Shown in pieces: positions 1 to 9,782 of a DNA stretch of 64,000 nucleotides. A program made the translations under genes and the position numbers. The DNA lies in contig CAJSYZ010000003.1 in assembly GCA_910574455.1 (NCBI GenBank), positions 372,001 through 436,000 on the forward strand. The letters are read 5' to 3'. The stretch's first letter is position 1, and each line of letters begins with the position of its first letter. This DNA is from Trichaptum fuscoviolaceum. Taxonomy: Eukaryota; Basidiomycota; Agaricomycetes; Hymenochaetales; Trichaptaceae. The notes under the pieces are model-generated. The model searched no databases and was not told where the DNA came from. It saw only the letters and a list, made by a program, of their open reading frames with translations.

Positions 1-180
1 ACGGTCTATTGTAGAGATGGTTAAATACAAGGGACCATTATTAAGAGAGTTCTTCGGCCACAAGGGCGGTTGGGTCGTATAGGGCGCGACTGAGCAATAC
101 GACCCTACTGAAAATCCGCTGGGGGCGGGGCTTCGGGATTGTGAACGTTCTTGGCGGCGGGCGTCATGGCGGCGAATGCG
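1..180 (-). CDS. pol: Start of pol (protease region), partial, -1 frame to gag
   Basis: In the -1 frame relative to gag the minus strand stays open across the gag stop codon and to the window edge. The last residues read NNGPLYLTISTIDR, which resembles the segment just before the active site of a retroviral-type aspartic protease. The active-site triad itself would be outside the window. Expression by -1 frameshifting near the gag stop is an inference; no canonical slippery heptamer is obvious there. Confidence 0.45.
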
Positions 181-1313
181 TTCTGTAGCACGGACTGCTG
201 CACATTCTGGACGTACTGTTCCGCCATACGTTTGAGCGTTTCTTCGAACGACTGGAGCGCGGGGGGCGATGGGCTCGATGGGGACGTGGATTTCGTAGCC
301 TTTAGGTTTCGGGATGGCGGTCGCGTTGGGCAATCGCTCACCAAATGGTCTTTCTCTCCGCAGTAGTAGCATAGTCCCTTACTCCTGCGCTCCCGGCGCA
401 CCCTGTCAATCTCCATTGCGTTGGGATCCTTCGTCGAGCTTGCGCCCGCAGTCGGGATCGTACGCGGAGCTGAACTAGTGGTGCCGGGATTGCTTCGGGG
501 CGTAGCCGCTGGCTTTGATACTGGTCCATAGGCGTGTGCGAGCCTTAGCTTCTCGTCCGTCTCGGAAACCCAGTTGACGTAGGCATCGAATTTCATATCC
601 TTCGCCTCTGTGCTGGCGATGTGCTGGCGAACCTGGTCTTTGCGTCCCTTCCGGAACATGTCGAGGTAGATGACATCCGTCGTTGCGTCCTTGGGCCACC
701 CGGTGAGGGCTTGGAGGGCACGGAATTGCGACGCAAACTCGGCGACCGTTCCTGTCTGGCGTAGGCGCATCAGCTTGTCGGCTGCGGCTTTGTCTGCATC
801 GATTTCCCCGTAAGAGGCGCGAAGGGCGGCGAACAGGGCCTCCAGGCTGTCGGCTTCTGGCGGTGTCGGGATGTCCTGGAGTCGATCTAGAATGGGTCGT
901 GCCCAGTCTTGCGCCGGCCCCCGCAGTAGCATCAGAGCAAATGCGACCTTGCGGGTTTCGTCTAGTCCCGGATGTTGTCCGAACAGGTAGAGCTTAATCT
1001 GGTGAATCCAGTTCTCCAGCTTGGCTCGTTCGCCTTCGAAGGTGTCGGGAAGCTTCATCTTGAGCCCTGCTCCGCCCCCAGACGGGGAGGCGGGCTGACT
1101 CGCGATTTGGGCTTCTAACGCCCGGTTGGCGTGCTTGAGCTGGGCGACTGTGTTCTGGACCTGATTGTGTTCGTTGACTAGCTTGGAGTAGCGCTTTTCG
1201 AGGGTGTCGAGGCGATCAAGGATGGGCTGGAGTTTGTCTTCCTCCATCGAGGAGCTAGGGGACGGGAAAGCGAAGGTGTCTGCGAGTCCTCCCCATTCCT
1301 GGTGGGACGACAT
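105..1313 (-). CDS. gag: Gag polyprotein of LTR retrotransposon
   Basis: The 402-residue product has the layout of a retrotransposon Gag. A predicted coiled coil lies at about residues 20-75. A capsid-type region at about 85-260 contains the typical phrases LPDTFEGERAKLENWI and LLRGPAQDWARP. A basic stretch is followed by a single zinc knuckle, CYYCGEKDHLVSDC (CX2CX4HX4C), near residue 320. The knuckle is expected to bind the element's RNA during particle assembly. The start is the first ATG after the LTR. The stop at 105 overlaps an open -1 frame that continues as pol. The frame is undamaged, so the copy could be young. Confidence 0.85.
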   Translation of the reverse strand: MSSHQEWGGLADTFAFPSPSSSMEEDKLQPILDRLDTLEKRYSKLVNEHNQVQNTVAQLKHANRALEAQIASQPASPSGGGAGLKMKLPDTFEGERAKLENWIHQIKLYLFGQHPGLDETRKVAFALMLLRGPAQDWARPILDRLQDIPTPPEADSLEALFAALRASYGEIDADKAAADKLMRLRQTGTVAEFASQFRALQALTGWPKDATTDVIYLDMFRKGRKDQVRQHIASTEAKDMKFDAYVNWVSETDEKLRLAHAYGPVSKPAATPRSNPGTTSSAPRTIPTAGASSTKDPNAMEIDRVRRERRSKGLCYYCGEKDHLVSDCPTRPPSRNLKATKSTSPSSPSPPALQSFEETLKRMAEQYVQNVQQSVLQNAFAAMTPAAKNVHNPEAPPPADFQ

Positions 1314-1402
1314 CGCGGGTCGGCGGTACGGGTGCGGGGGTAGAAGTAAAGAGCGTGAGGGTGTCGAGTCCGAGCGGCGGTGAGCCAGGACTTTTGACCT
1401 AA

Positions 1403-2220
1403 TGTTACGACCGTCGGGAATTGTAGCGGGAAACAGTTTCGGGAAACTGGAATTCGCGACAAGAACCCGCGTTCGGGAATCTGGATTCGCGACTGGGAAC
1501 GAGCGTGGGAATTCAGGCGGGAAACGCGCGGGATTCTATCCAGGCGCGTCGCGGGATTCTCAAGGCCAGCTAGGACTCTTCACTGCTTTGAACGTCAAGT
1601 AAGCGGATCCCTAAGGAAGCACTCCACAAGTAAGTATTGCGCAACTAACTACACAGGAGAAAAGAGAGAGATCGCACCTAAGGAAGCACTCCACAAGAGG
1701 TCAAAAGTGGGGTGCTCCTTACGATGCCTACAGCTATTTATCTACTTCGTAAAGACTGTATAGTTAATCTACGCTAAGTGTCCTTGCGCAATGCGCACCT
1801 ATCTACTACAAACGATACATGCTACGACCGCACTGCTAGGCATGTCTATCCCGTCTCTCCAGATGGCTACGGCCTGTCCGTGGACGTCAGCGTCCGGTCC
1901 GGGGCCGCGACTAGCCAGACTAGGTATGCCAGACTGTTGCAGGTCGTCACCTTGAGGTACTAACGGATTAATGAGCGTATGTTGATAAGTGAATGTACGT
2001 GTGCCGTGGCGGGTCGTCGTAAATGAGTGTGTGTATGCGTGCATGGTTGCCGGGACGGTGGTGCGGGATAAGTCACGTGAGCATGGGATCGTGCGATTCG
2101 GGAATGAGGTTTCGCGCGGGGAATCCAATGGCGGGATTCTCCCCGCGGGTTTGTCTGCTCATGTCGGGATCCTTGGCGGGAAAGTGCGGGAAATGAGAAA
2201 AGGAGCCCGGGATCTCGACA
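1403..2220 (-). repeat. Long terminal repeat (818 bp)
   Basis: On the minus strand it begins TGTCGAGATCCCGGG and ends CGGTCGTAACA, so it has the usual TG..CA ends. The boundaries come from alignment with the second copy at 33348-34167, which starts and stops at the same bases. The interior carries many GCGGGATTC/CGGGAATTC motifs and a direct repeat of CTAAGGAAGCACTCCACAAG at about 1611 and 1679. The right edge touches the SUMO-interacting-motif gene. Confidence 0.85.
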
Positions 2221-2297
2221 GTCTTGGTGCCACTACCAATCATAGCATTTTCCACTACGCGAGTTCTCCCGGACCAGACTTATCCCCTCCCCCACCT

Positions 2298-3902
2298 ATG
2301 CACCTGTACACGAGCAGCTCGCCGGTACGCAACAACGAGCAAATCACTCATTGTCACCAACCGACAGCTTACCTCCACTCTCCGAGACGGGGGTCGCCAC
2401 CGACTGCGATCGTTCAGACTCCAGCGACGCCCGCGCCTGAATCAACCCCGCCTCGGCGTGTTTCTGATCACGTGGTAGAATCTTATCCCATCAGTCCAGT
2501 CATGACCTACCACTCCGACTCTGCTTCCGATCTTGGTCAGACTGCACAGACCCCATCTCGGCGTGTTTCGGATGACGTGATAGCATGTGTTTCCCCAGTG
2601 ACGCAGCACCCCGACGGCGCACGTACATTGTCTCCCATAACATCGAGGGATGAAGGCAAAGGGAAAGGGAAAGGGATAGAGAAGAGCCCTCAGCATTCAC
2701 ATACGTCGGATCGTGCAGGTGGTGGGCCGGCGACTGTGGCCAAGAGGAAGAAGCGCGGACGGATGCTGATCGCTGCTCTTCACACGGTAGAGCTCAATGA
2801 AGAAGCTGCGATGGCAGTTGTTTACAGGAATATTAAACGAGCAGCTGCTCTCCTTCTGAAGGAGGACTCCGGAGCTGTGGACATGGTCATCGAGCAATTC
2901 GGAGATATTGATGGAATGTCTGAAGGCAGTGATGCAGAGCATGCGAGTACGCAATCTCCGGTTGCTCCACCTACATTGGTCACATCGGGGTCGCCTGCTG
3001 CTACGCCATCGCGGTCTTATGTATCGGAGTCGCTGTCATCATCTCAGTCCACGGCAACGGATGCTTCTCTCATTGATCCGTTCGAAAGGCGAGATCTGAA
3101 CCAATATACTCACTATCGCCTTTCCTCGCCTGTGTCGCCACCGTCTATTCCCGAGTCTGATCCATTTCAAGGGCGTGTTCTGACACAGCATCGCCTGACC
3201 TCATCCGGACCGTCGTCGCAGTCTACGCCTTCTACGCCTCCTCCGGCTCCGAGGCCGCGAGGCAAACAGAATCGCTTGCCCAGTTCATCGATCTCATCCA
3301 AGTCGTCCAGCAAAGACCCTAATCCCAAACCTACAAAACGCGTGCGCATTCTCGAGCCTTCGCCTGCATCATTGCGTACACCAACATCGGCTCAGAGTTC
3401 CAAACGTCGATGGACGAACGGTCACATGAGTACCGGCGGTCGACCTCCCAAGAAAGCCGGCGAATCGCGCCATCCAGAGCCTCCGGCTAAGTGGAGTTTG
3501 TCCACGTTTCTCGACGACGCGGATCGCGAATTGGCCTCCTCGCCCATTGACAGCTCTCCAGGACGTAAGCGCCAGAGGATCGAGGAAGCACCCGAGGCAG
3601 AAGACGAACACATGGATCTTGCTGTACCGGCTAATGAGGTCGCCGTCGCTGAGGGTGTAACCAACGACGAAAGTGTTCCTGGTACTCCCGTCATCGACCT
3701 AACGCAAGATTCGAGCAGCGATGAAAGTGCTATTCTTGTTCACGACCCCATCACTTTCATTGACCTTACGCTGGAATCAAGCGATGAAGAGGGTGACGCG
3801 CCCCAGCGTCAGAACCCCCCCGATGTCATTGACCTTACGGGAGATTCGTCGGACGAGTCGCAGAGAAATAATTCGGACGACACGCTGGTCAACAGAGCTT
3901 AG
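2298..3902 (+). CDS. Disordered nuclear protein with three C-terminal SUMO-interacting motifs
   Basis: From the ATG at 2298 this intronless frame encodes 534 residues, mostly Ser/Pro/Thr-rich and probably disordered, with basic patches (KRKKRGR) that could act as nuclear signals. The short ordered part, about residues 150-210, reads ALHTVELNEEAAMAVVYRN. Three classic SUMO-interacting motifs sit at the end: VIDLT at about residue 465, FIDLT at 487 and VIDLT at 510. Each is followed by a Ser/Asp/Glu run, the phospho-SIM pattern. The product should bind SUMO or poly-SUMO chains; no RING finger or enzyme domain is visible. The frame stays open back into the LTR, so the original 5' end may have been lost or replaced when the retrotransposon landed. 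The start is therefore uncertain. Confidence 0.6.
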   Translation: MHLYTSSSPVRNNEQITHCHQPTAYLHSPRRGSPPTAIVQTPATPAPESTPPRRVSDHVVESYPISPVMTYHSDSASDLGQTAQTPSRRVSDDVIACVSPVTQHPDGARTLSPITSRDEGKGKGKGIEKSPQHSHTSDRAGGGPATVAKRKKRGRMLIAALHTVELNEEAAMAVVYRNIKRAAALLLKEDSGAVDMVIEQFGDIDGMSEGSDAEHASTQSPVAPPTLVTSGSPAATPSRSYVSESLSSSQSTATDASLIDPFERRDLNQYTHYRLSSPVSPPSIPESDPFQGRVLTQHRLTSSGPSSQSTPSTPPPAPRPRGKQNRLPSSSISSKSSSKDPNPKPTKRVRILEPSPASLRTPTSAQSSKRRWTNGHMSTGGRPPKKAGESRHPEPPAKWSLSTFLDDADRELASSPIDSSPGRKRQRIEEAPEAEDEHMDLAVPANEVAVAEGVTNDESVPGTPVIDLTQDSSSDESAILVHDPITFIDLTLESSDEEGDAPQRQNPPDVIDLTGDSSDESQRNNSDDTLVNRA

Positions 3903-5211
3903 GCAGCGGACACGAGCATTAGTAATGGTAAGTAATGGACTACACGTGTCCATGTTATAATTCTTTTTCGGTTATGTTGAACACTCTTCCCCCCGAACTT
4001 TGATTGTGATTTTTTTCTCTGTTTAATCCACTATTGATAAGAAAAAATATCCCGACATTCGTTTTGTTTCATCTTTAATCCCTCTCTTGCGATACATTCC
4101 TTCAGTTAGTTTAGAACTTCTATACCTTTCTCATCCCATTTTCCGCTAGCTCGTTGATAATCGCCCCATTTTTTGGCTCTTCCGACAAATTTGTAGTTTC
4201 CTTTTTTCCGTCATCCCAAATATACACGTTAACGTATGAAAACAGACATATTCACATTTTTAAAAATTCCATGCTACCATCTAATTTCAATATCTTTCTT
4301 CGTTTGAAATTCAGTAGTACAGTTGGTGTAGTATACCCTGAATACGGGCATCCTGGCCTCCAGTGCCGTTGTCGCAATTCAATTTGTCGCACCAGATGTG
4401 GTCAGCAGACTGACAATTTGCGCCGAATATGCAAAGGTAAGCATATCGCCATCTACCCCAAATGGCCACCACCGTCTACCTATCCTACCTCACTTATCCC
4501 ACATACTGATCGCATTGCATCCTTGTTACGATACTTAGGAGTGACACAATTTCCACTGCAAACCCGCCATGATCCCACCGGTTGAAAGGTTAAACCGTAG
4601 ATGCACACTTGCTGCACGAGTCCAAACCAAAAGCGGATGCCAGCAAATTGGTGGCATCGATCCCGTTTTTGCACGGAGACGGAACTTGAATGAACCGAAT
4701 TGTATGTAATCACATGTTTTACTTAATGTAATCGCATTCGTACCAACCACACGCTCTCTCATAGCATTTAGCCTCTGAGTTTTTTCTTGAAGACCGGATG
4801 ACTTGGCGATAGAATTAGTTAGAATGACGTTTGCAAGCATAGGTGTGAAGCACGATGAAGACGGGAGGACGGCTTGTACGCGGAGAAACTAATTAATCCG
4901 ATGTCAGGAGCGATCTACTTCAGACAGAAAGTGTCAGAGATGTAAGGAGAGGGACAAGTGTGTGTCAACGCGTGATTTCGAAAAGAATCCGTCCATGGAA
5001 AGAAAATTATGGGACCAAGCATCCGACGAGGTCAAGTCGTCGGGACTCCAGACTCTTTGGCCGGCTACTAGACAGAGAAGGCCGAACATAATCTGTACGC
5101 ATCTCAACAGCCCAACAGCCCAATTGCATCTCAACAGCCCAATTCTCGTCCCCCATCCCCACTCGCTTCCTCATTCCGCCTCCTTTCTGACCAGCACACT
5201 TGTACAACACT
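3903..5211. other. Intergenic, no gene seen
   Basis: This is AT-rich 3' flank of the SUMO-interacting gene followed by the promoter of the next plus-strand gene. Short open frames at 4154-4585 and 4962-5354 have no splice logic or recognisable residues. The last 60 bases before 5212 are CT-rich (CCCCATCCCCACTCGCTTCC), as is common just upstream of fungal start codons. Confidence 0.5.
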
Positions 5212-7476
5212 ATGTCTCGAGACCTTCTACCGCTGGATGCGCTTCAAACCGTCTTCGACTTTGGGAAGAAAGATGTGCCGCAGGGAGTAGGCAGACCTCC
5301 CTTCTATACACAGGTCAGGCACGGAGATTTTCTCCGCATTTGCAACGAGCATAGGCCAGAAGGGAAGGAGGCACGGCATCAGTACAATGCGCAAGTGATA
5401 GAGGAGTTTGTCCGTCAGTACGCAGAGGATTTCCCTGACTGGACTGACAAGAAGTTACGAGATGTAAGTGTATCGGCTGGAGTCCAGCAAATAGTACTGA
5501 CTACGCAAAAGAAACTGCAAGACCACATAAAGAACAAGTTCCAGCAAGAGAAGGCCGAGGACAAGATAAAAGCCACAGACGCGAAGGGTGGTGAAGCAGG
5601 CGACAAAGGTCATAGCCCGGGGTTGGAACGCGCGGTAACAGCTGCGCTGGGATTACCCGTGACGATGCCTTCGGTGACTGGGAGGATGCTTTTCTTGAAC
5701 GAAAATCGGTCTGCCTTAACGGACAAGGCACACGCATTAGAAAGTCCAGACTTCTCAGGCGGCCCAGCCAATGCGTCGAATAAGAAATTCGCTCACGTGT
5801 TCAACGAATTGGTGACAAAAGAGTACAGGAACCTCCCGGAAGCCACCCGTGTCGAATACGAGAAACGTGCGCAGACGATCAAGGAGCAAAACCAGCAGGA
5901 ACTGCGTCAGCCTTTGACTGCTACAGTCATGTATGAGTGAGTTCCCTCAGAAAGTTTGTGTTAACGAACCGCGTGTTCACTTCTCGCCGTAGAAATCAAA
6001 ATCGGCTCGAAGACGCTATCAAAGATCTGCTGACACCACTCGTCGGTGAAGATCGCTGCTCTGTGGGAGATGCGATCATATTTGTCGGATATGCCTTACC
6101 TGGAGAAAAAGAGGTCAAAACGGGAAGGTAATGCGCGGTCTTCGGAGTAGAAAAGAAGTGCTGACATATTCAAATGTTCGATAGCGTACAGATCAGTAGG
6201 AATGCGCCCGAGTTCTCTAGGACACCTGCATACATCTCGAAAGCCTGCAGGCATGATTGGGACACCTTTGCTCTACATTATTATGCGTCGCAAGGATTAT
6301 ATGTTGAAGGTATGACTGCCGCATATGCAAAACAAAGAGACTTATTCATGCAGTCTCCTGTACAGACACGAGTCATACCGACATCCATGCACCTTCAGAA
6401 GTCGACTCGGAATCCGTGCAGGACAATGCTGATAACGGGACATGCGCAACGCCTATTGCCTTTTCGGGACAGAAGAATATCAGTGAAGGAACGACTATCA
6501 CCCAGAACTCTGAGACGCTACCATCAAAGGTCGGAGCTGCGTTATTGGAAGCTCGAGCAGCTGTACATGCAGTAGGAACAGCTGTGATGAACCAGACAAC
6601 AGACTTTGACAAAGGGCCCGTCGAACGCGGTAAGTCGTCTATTGCCATATTCGGACGACAAGCAAATGACATTTTTTTGCTGAAGCAGACATCCATGAGG
6701 AAGCCCCTATTCGGAGCTTGGAAGCACAGACGGTCACACCTGTAGGGGTAGACAAGGTCGATCATGCGTGGTCCGATGAGATGCAGGTAGAGGACGAGAT
6801 GCAGGTAGAGGACGTCATTGGTGATCAGAAGTCCGAATCGGGTAAGGTTATATCACATGAGCGACTTTAACATTGATTGAATTTATTGCAACTTGTAGAG
6901 TCCACCTTCGCCCACGCACTTAATGGTGAGCTAAAGCTCTCTCCTAAGGAGCTTGAGCTGCTCGCCGAAAGGGTTGCTAAGGCTATAGCCGCGCAGCACG
7001 GGACAGCAGAACCTGGCACGAAAGCCGGTGAAGCTTATCCTGAAAAGCAAGTGTTGGAGATTCCTGGTGATTCAATTACTGGGGACTCGAGTGACGCGGA
7101 CGCGGCACATCAGGGCTCACAGACAGAGACTCTAGGGCGTGCTCGAGGGATGCGCGGGTCTCGCGGGCGCGCTCGAGGTACTCGGGGGCGCGCTCGAGGG
7201 TCGCGCGCGGTGGTGACAAGTATTGATGTGGTCACAGAGACTCCTGAGGATGTGACAGGGACTCTGGGACGTGCTCGAGGGATGCGCGGTTCTCGTGGGC
7301 GCCCTCGAGGGACGCGCGGGATACGCGGAAGGGTGACGGGTTTCGATACAAACGCCCCGGGGATCGCTGGTACAACCAGAAGGCCGAAGCGGAATGCAAT
7401 AGACCCTCGGATAAGAGACCAGGCACTCTGTGATGCAAATGAAATTGCGAGGGAGAGACAGCGGAAACAGGAGTAG
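5212..7476 (+). CDS. Seven-exon protein with HMG-box-like segment and RG-rich tail
   Basis: Exons 5212-5463, 5512-5936, 5993-6127, 6185-6309, 6354-6629, 6686-6841 and 6899-7476 join in one frame and give 648 residues. All introns have GT..AG ends and are 44-59 bp. Residues about 150-222 (AHVFNELVTKEYRNLPEATR, then YEKRAQTI) recall the last helix of an HMG box, a weak match. The final exon carries two copies of a TLGRARGMRGSRGR repeat block (about residues 535-604). Such RG-rich tails usually bind RNA or G-rich DNA and are targets of arginine methylation. A short repeat EMQVEDEMQVED lies in exon 6. The TTG-initiated frame a few codons upstream was rejected in favour of the ATG at 5212. Family unknown; a DNA- or RNA-binding nuclear protein is the likeliest role. 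Confidence 0.65.
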
Positions 7477-7726
7477 ATAGATATGCAGTAGTAATCGTAG
7501 GCTTGGTAATGATGTAATGAGACCAATGACGTTGAGAAGCACTGAAGTTTGCAAGTATGAAAGGGTGAGCTATATCTTTCAGTTGTATATGCAGATGTGT
7601 ACAAGTGTAATATGCTCAGACATTATCACTGCAGTTTCGCAGAAAGAGTTTGGCGAAGCAATACACAGATGGAGTGTATTGCAAGCCGACTCTTAGCATT
7701 GCTCTATACCAAAATAGGCAATAGCA

Positions 7727-8050
7727 TATCATCTCACCATACCATCATGCGCTCGTGTTCACCTTCCGTCCTTCCGTCCGTCCATCTTTCACTCTTCTGA
7801 CCGCCCAAGGACTTCGTTGTATGCTATCTTCACATACATCATTGCGCGAGGACCTTCGATTCGTGACTGGCGCCGCATTGTACATTCATTCACCCGAAGG
7901 TAGGATGTTCGCTCTCATGGCTATGACGCTGATTGCATTGACCGGACCTGATATCTCTTCCTCCGCAGTTACAACCTTATTCTTCGTACAGAAATTAAAT
8001 CAACATGATTATCAGATGGCGAGCTTCAAAGCTTCAAGACCACTGCGGCG
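7727..8050 (+). repeat. Dispersed duplication, copy 1 (partner at 12816-13157)
   Basis: About 320 bp matching 12816-13157 at high identity. Both copies hold a possible small first exon starting ATGCTATCTTCACATAC. In copy 1 it ends at a good donor (GAAG|GTAGGATG) and is followed by an acceptor TCCTCCGCAG after about 70 bp. Copy 1 reads RFVTGAALYIHSPEG before the donor. After the intron only a short tail is open. This looks like a gene fragment copied twice rather than a working gene. Confidence 0.6.
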
Positions 8051-9238
8051 TCAGAAGATACAGAGGAGGTCCCTAAGACGAAATGCACACAGTCCTGAAT
8101 ACATTGGTGCCGACAGAGACCATGTATCCCGGATATTCGTCCTTGAGTCAGGACCATCTTACGAACATGGCAAAACGCGTAGTAAATGTGAAGTTGGAGT
8201 AAGGAATATACAACGTTAGTAAGCAGGGTTCCTGACGATCGTACACAGCAAAGACTCATTATGCAATACAGAAAATAGCACGGAATGGTATCCCAGCTCA
8301 TCACGTGGAAGCACGTAAATAGATCACAAGAATGGGAGCCGAAGTAACCTCACATACACGAGGCCGACACAGTATATGAGTAAAGCAAATTGATTACTCG
8401 CAGAATGTGATCTCCATACCAGGGAATGTTGAGAGAGCGAACTCAGCAAAAGACAAGGACTCAGAGATTAGGAAGGAAAGGGATGAACTGATTGATGGTC
8501 TTGAGAACGGCGGATACGAACCCAATAATGGGAGCCAAAGGAAAAGATACTTTCGAAGCCTACGTCGAAAGTGATCCTAGCAGTCAAAGGAATGGATGCT
8601 TTTGACATAGTACGTGTGTCTGTAACACTGACTGTCGATAAGCTAACAATCTATACCCAGCTTCCGAAGTCAAACAATAGCAAGGGACGCCGATTGGATG
8701 CGGTACAGCCGAGTGATCAATTTCATCTAGATTTGGAACGGGATAGCCAACGGATCACATGGAATTAAACTCCGAGCAGACTGAGTTGCCGAGATGTTGC
8801 CGCGACAGCGGGGTGACTCCACAATGCATCAAACGGATATCTTATCTTATCGCCACGCGAGATGACGATTACATCAATCTTGAACGCCGACCATATCACC
8901 CGTGCGGGAAGCAATATTTTCAAATCACCCGGCGTACACCATTCAAAGATGAAGGTACATATAATATATATTGCGTCGAATATCCGATGGAGGAGCTTGA
9001 ATCGGTTATGCAGAGGAATAGTAGTCAGATGTACATAGCACCTTTGCGCATGTAATGCGCCTTCCTTTAGGCGCCTTATTCGAGCGCTTCCAACGGCTGC
9101 GCCATCAGCATCGCCTCAAGGTGCTGACTCGTCTTCCTTGACGCTTTCAGCCACCCCTGGCACGCTTTGGTCTGCTCCTTCGCTTTCCCCCCTTCATCAC
9201 TCTGCGCCCTCGCCTACTTCCTTCAGAACCCAGCAGCA
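8051..9238. other. No complete gene; scattered exon-like fragments
   Basis: Possible exon pieces are visible. One ends at an intron with donor GTACGTG (about 8610) and acceptor ACCCAG (about 8661), and another is the open stretch 8759-9055. They cannot be joined into a convincing gene. The 100 bases before 9239 are C-rich and probably belong to the promoter/5' leader of the next gene. Confidence 0.4.
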
Positions 9239-9782
9239 ATGGACTCTGGCTACATCCACCAAGTCGTTCTCAAACTCTTCAGGTGCATGGACCGCGATAC
9301 CTACCGAGTCGCACTTACCCCGAGCCGCGGGCGATACTGCTGGGGCGACGACAGGACATATACGAACGCCCCGTTTGAGAAAGACATCTGCGAAATTGGG
9401 GTGTCGGTGTTGATGAACGTGCTGGCCGCAACCGGCGTGGAGTTCGTGAGGATTTGGTGAGAGTCTTTAAACAAGTGGGTGTCTGCTATGACTTACTGCT
9501 CGAACGAAGCGGTGGGATACACCACAACGAGCTCGATCCTCGAGACCACGTCACCCTGCATCTCTATAGGCTGATACCGTCACGACGCGCAGGTTGGAAG
9601 TACGTGTTTCAAGGGACCGCGCACTTGGTCTACAACGAAAATCTTGAGGTGTGTCCGACGATACCATGAGTTTAAAGGTGGTGCTCAACGATTACCAGGT
9701 GTTCGACATCGATAAAACAACGTTTGGGGTACGGGGGAGACTTATGGGGCTGGCTGAATATGCGAGTCTCTTCGCTTTGTAA
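9239..9782 (+). CDS. Orphan small protein, three exons
   Basis: Exons 9239-9456, 9510-9648 and 9699-9782 join in frame and give 146 residues. Both introns (53 and 50 bp) have GT..AG ends, and the frame would be broken without them, which supports the model. The product begins MDSGYIHQVVLKLFRCMDRD and ends in GLAEYASLFAL. It has no signal peptide, membrane segment or known motif. The ATG has a favourable context (CAGCAATGG) after a C-rich leader. I do not recognise the family. Confidence 0.6.

Larger units (their letters stand above)
1..2220 (-). mobile_element. LTR retrotransposon, 5' end (LTR + gag + start of pol)
   Basis: Read on the minus strand, an 818-bp LTR (2220 to 1403) is followed after 89 bp by a gag gene and then by the beginning of a protease/pol frame that leaves the window. 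The order LTR-gag-pol and the gag type (coiled coil, capsid-like region, one CCHC knuckle) are those of Ty3/Gypsy-type elements; reverse transcriptase and integrase are outside the window, so the superfamily is inferred. A solo LTR of the same family lies at 33348-34167. No convincing tRNA primer site could be named next to the LTR. Confidence 0.8.

Noticed and set aside
1989..2297. N-terminal extension of the SUMO-interacting-motif protein starting at GTG 1989
   Set aside because: This part is LTR sequence read antisense and begins with a non-ATG codon; it is unlikely to belong to the host protein.
5200..5211. Earlier TTG start for the seven-exon gene
   Set aside because: Nuclear fungal genes rarely use TTG, and an ATG follows four codons later after a C-rich leader.
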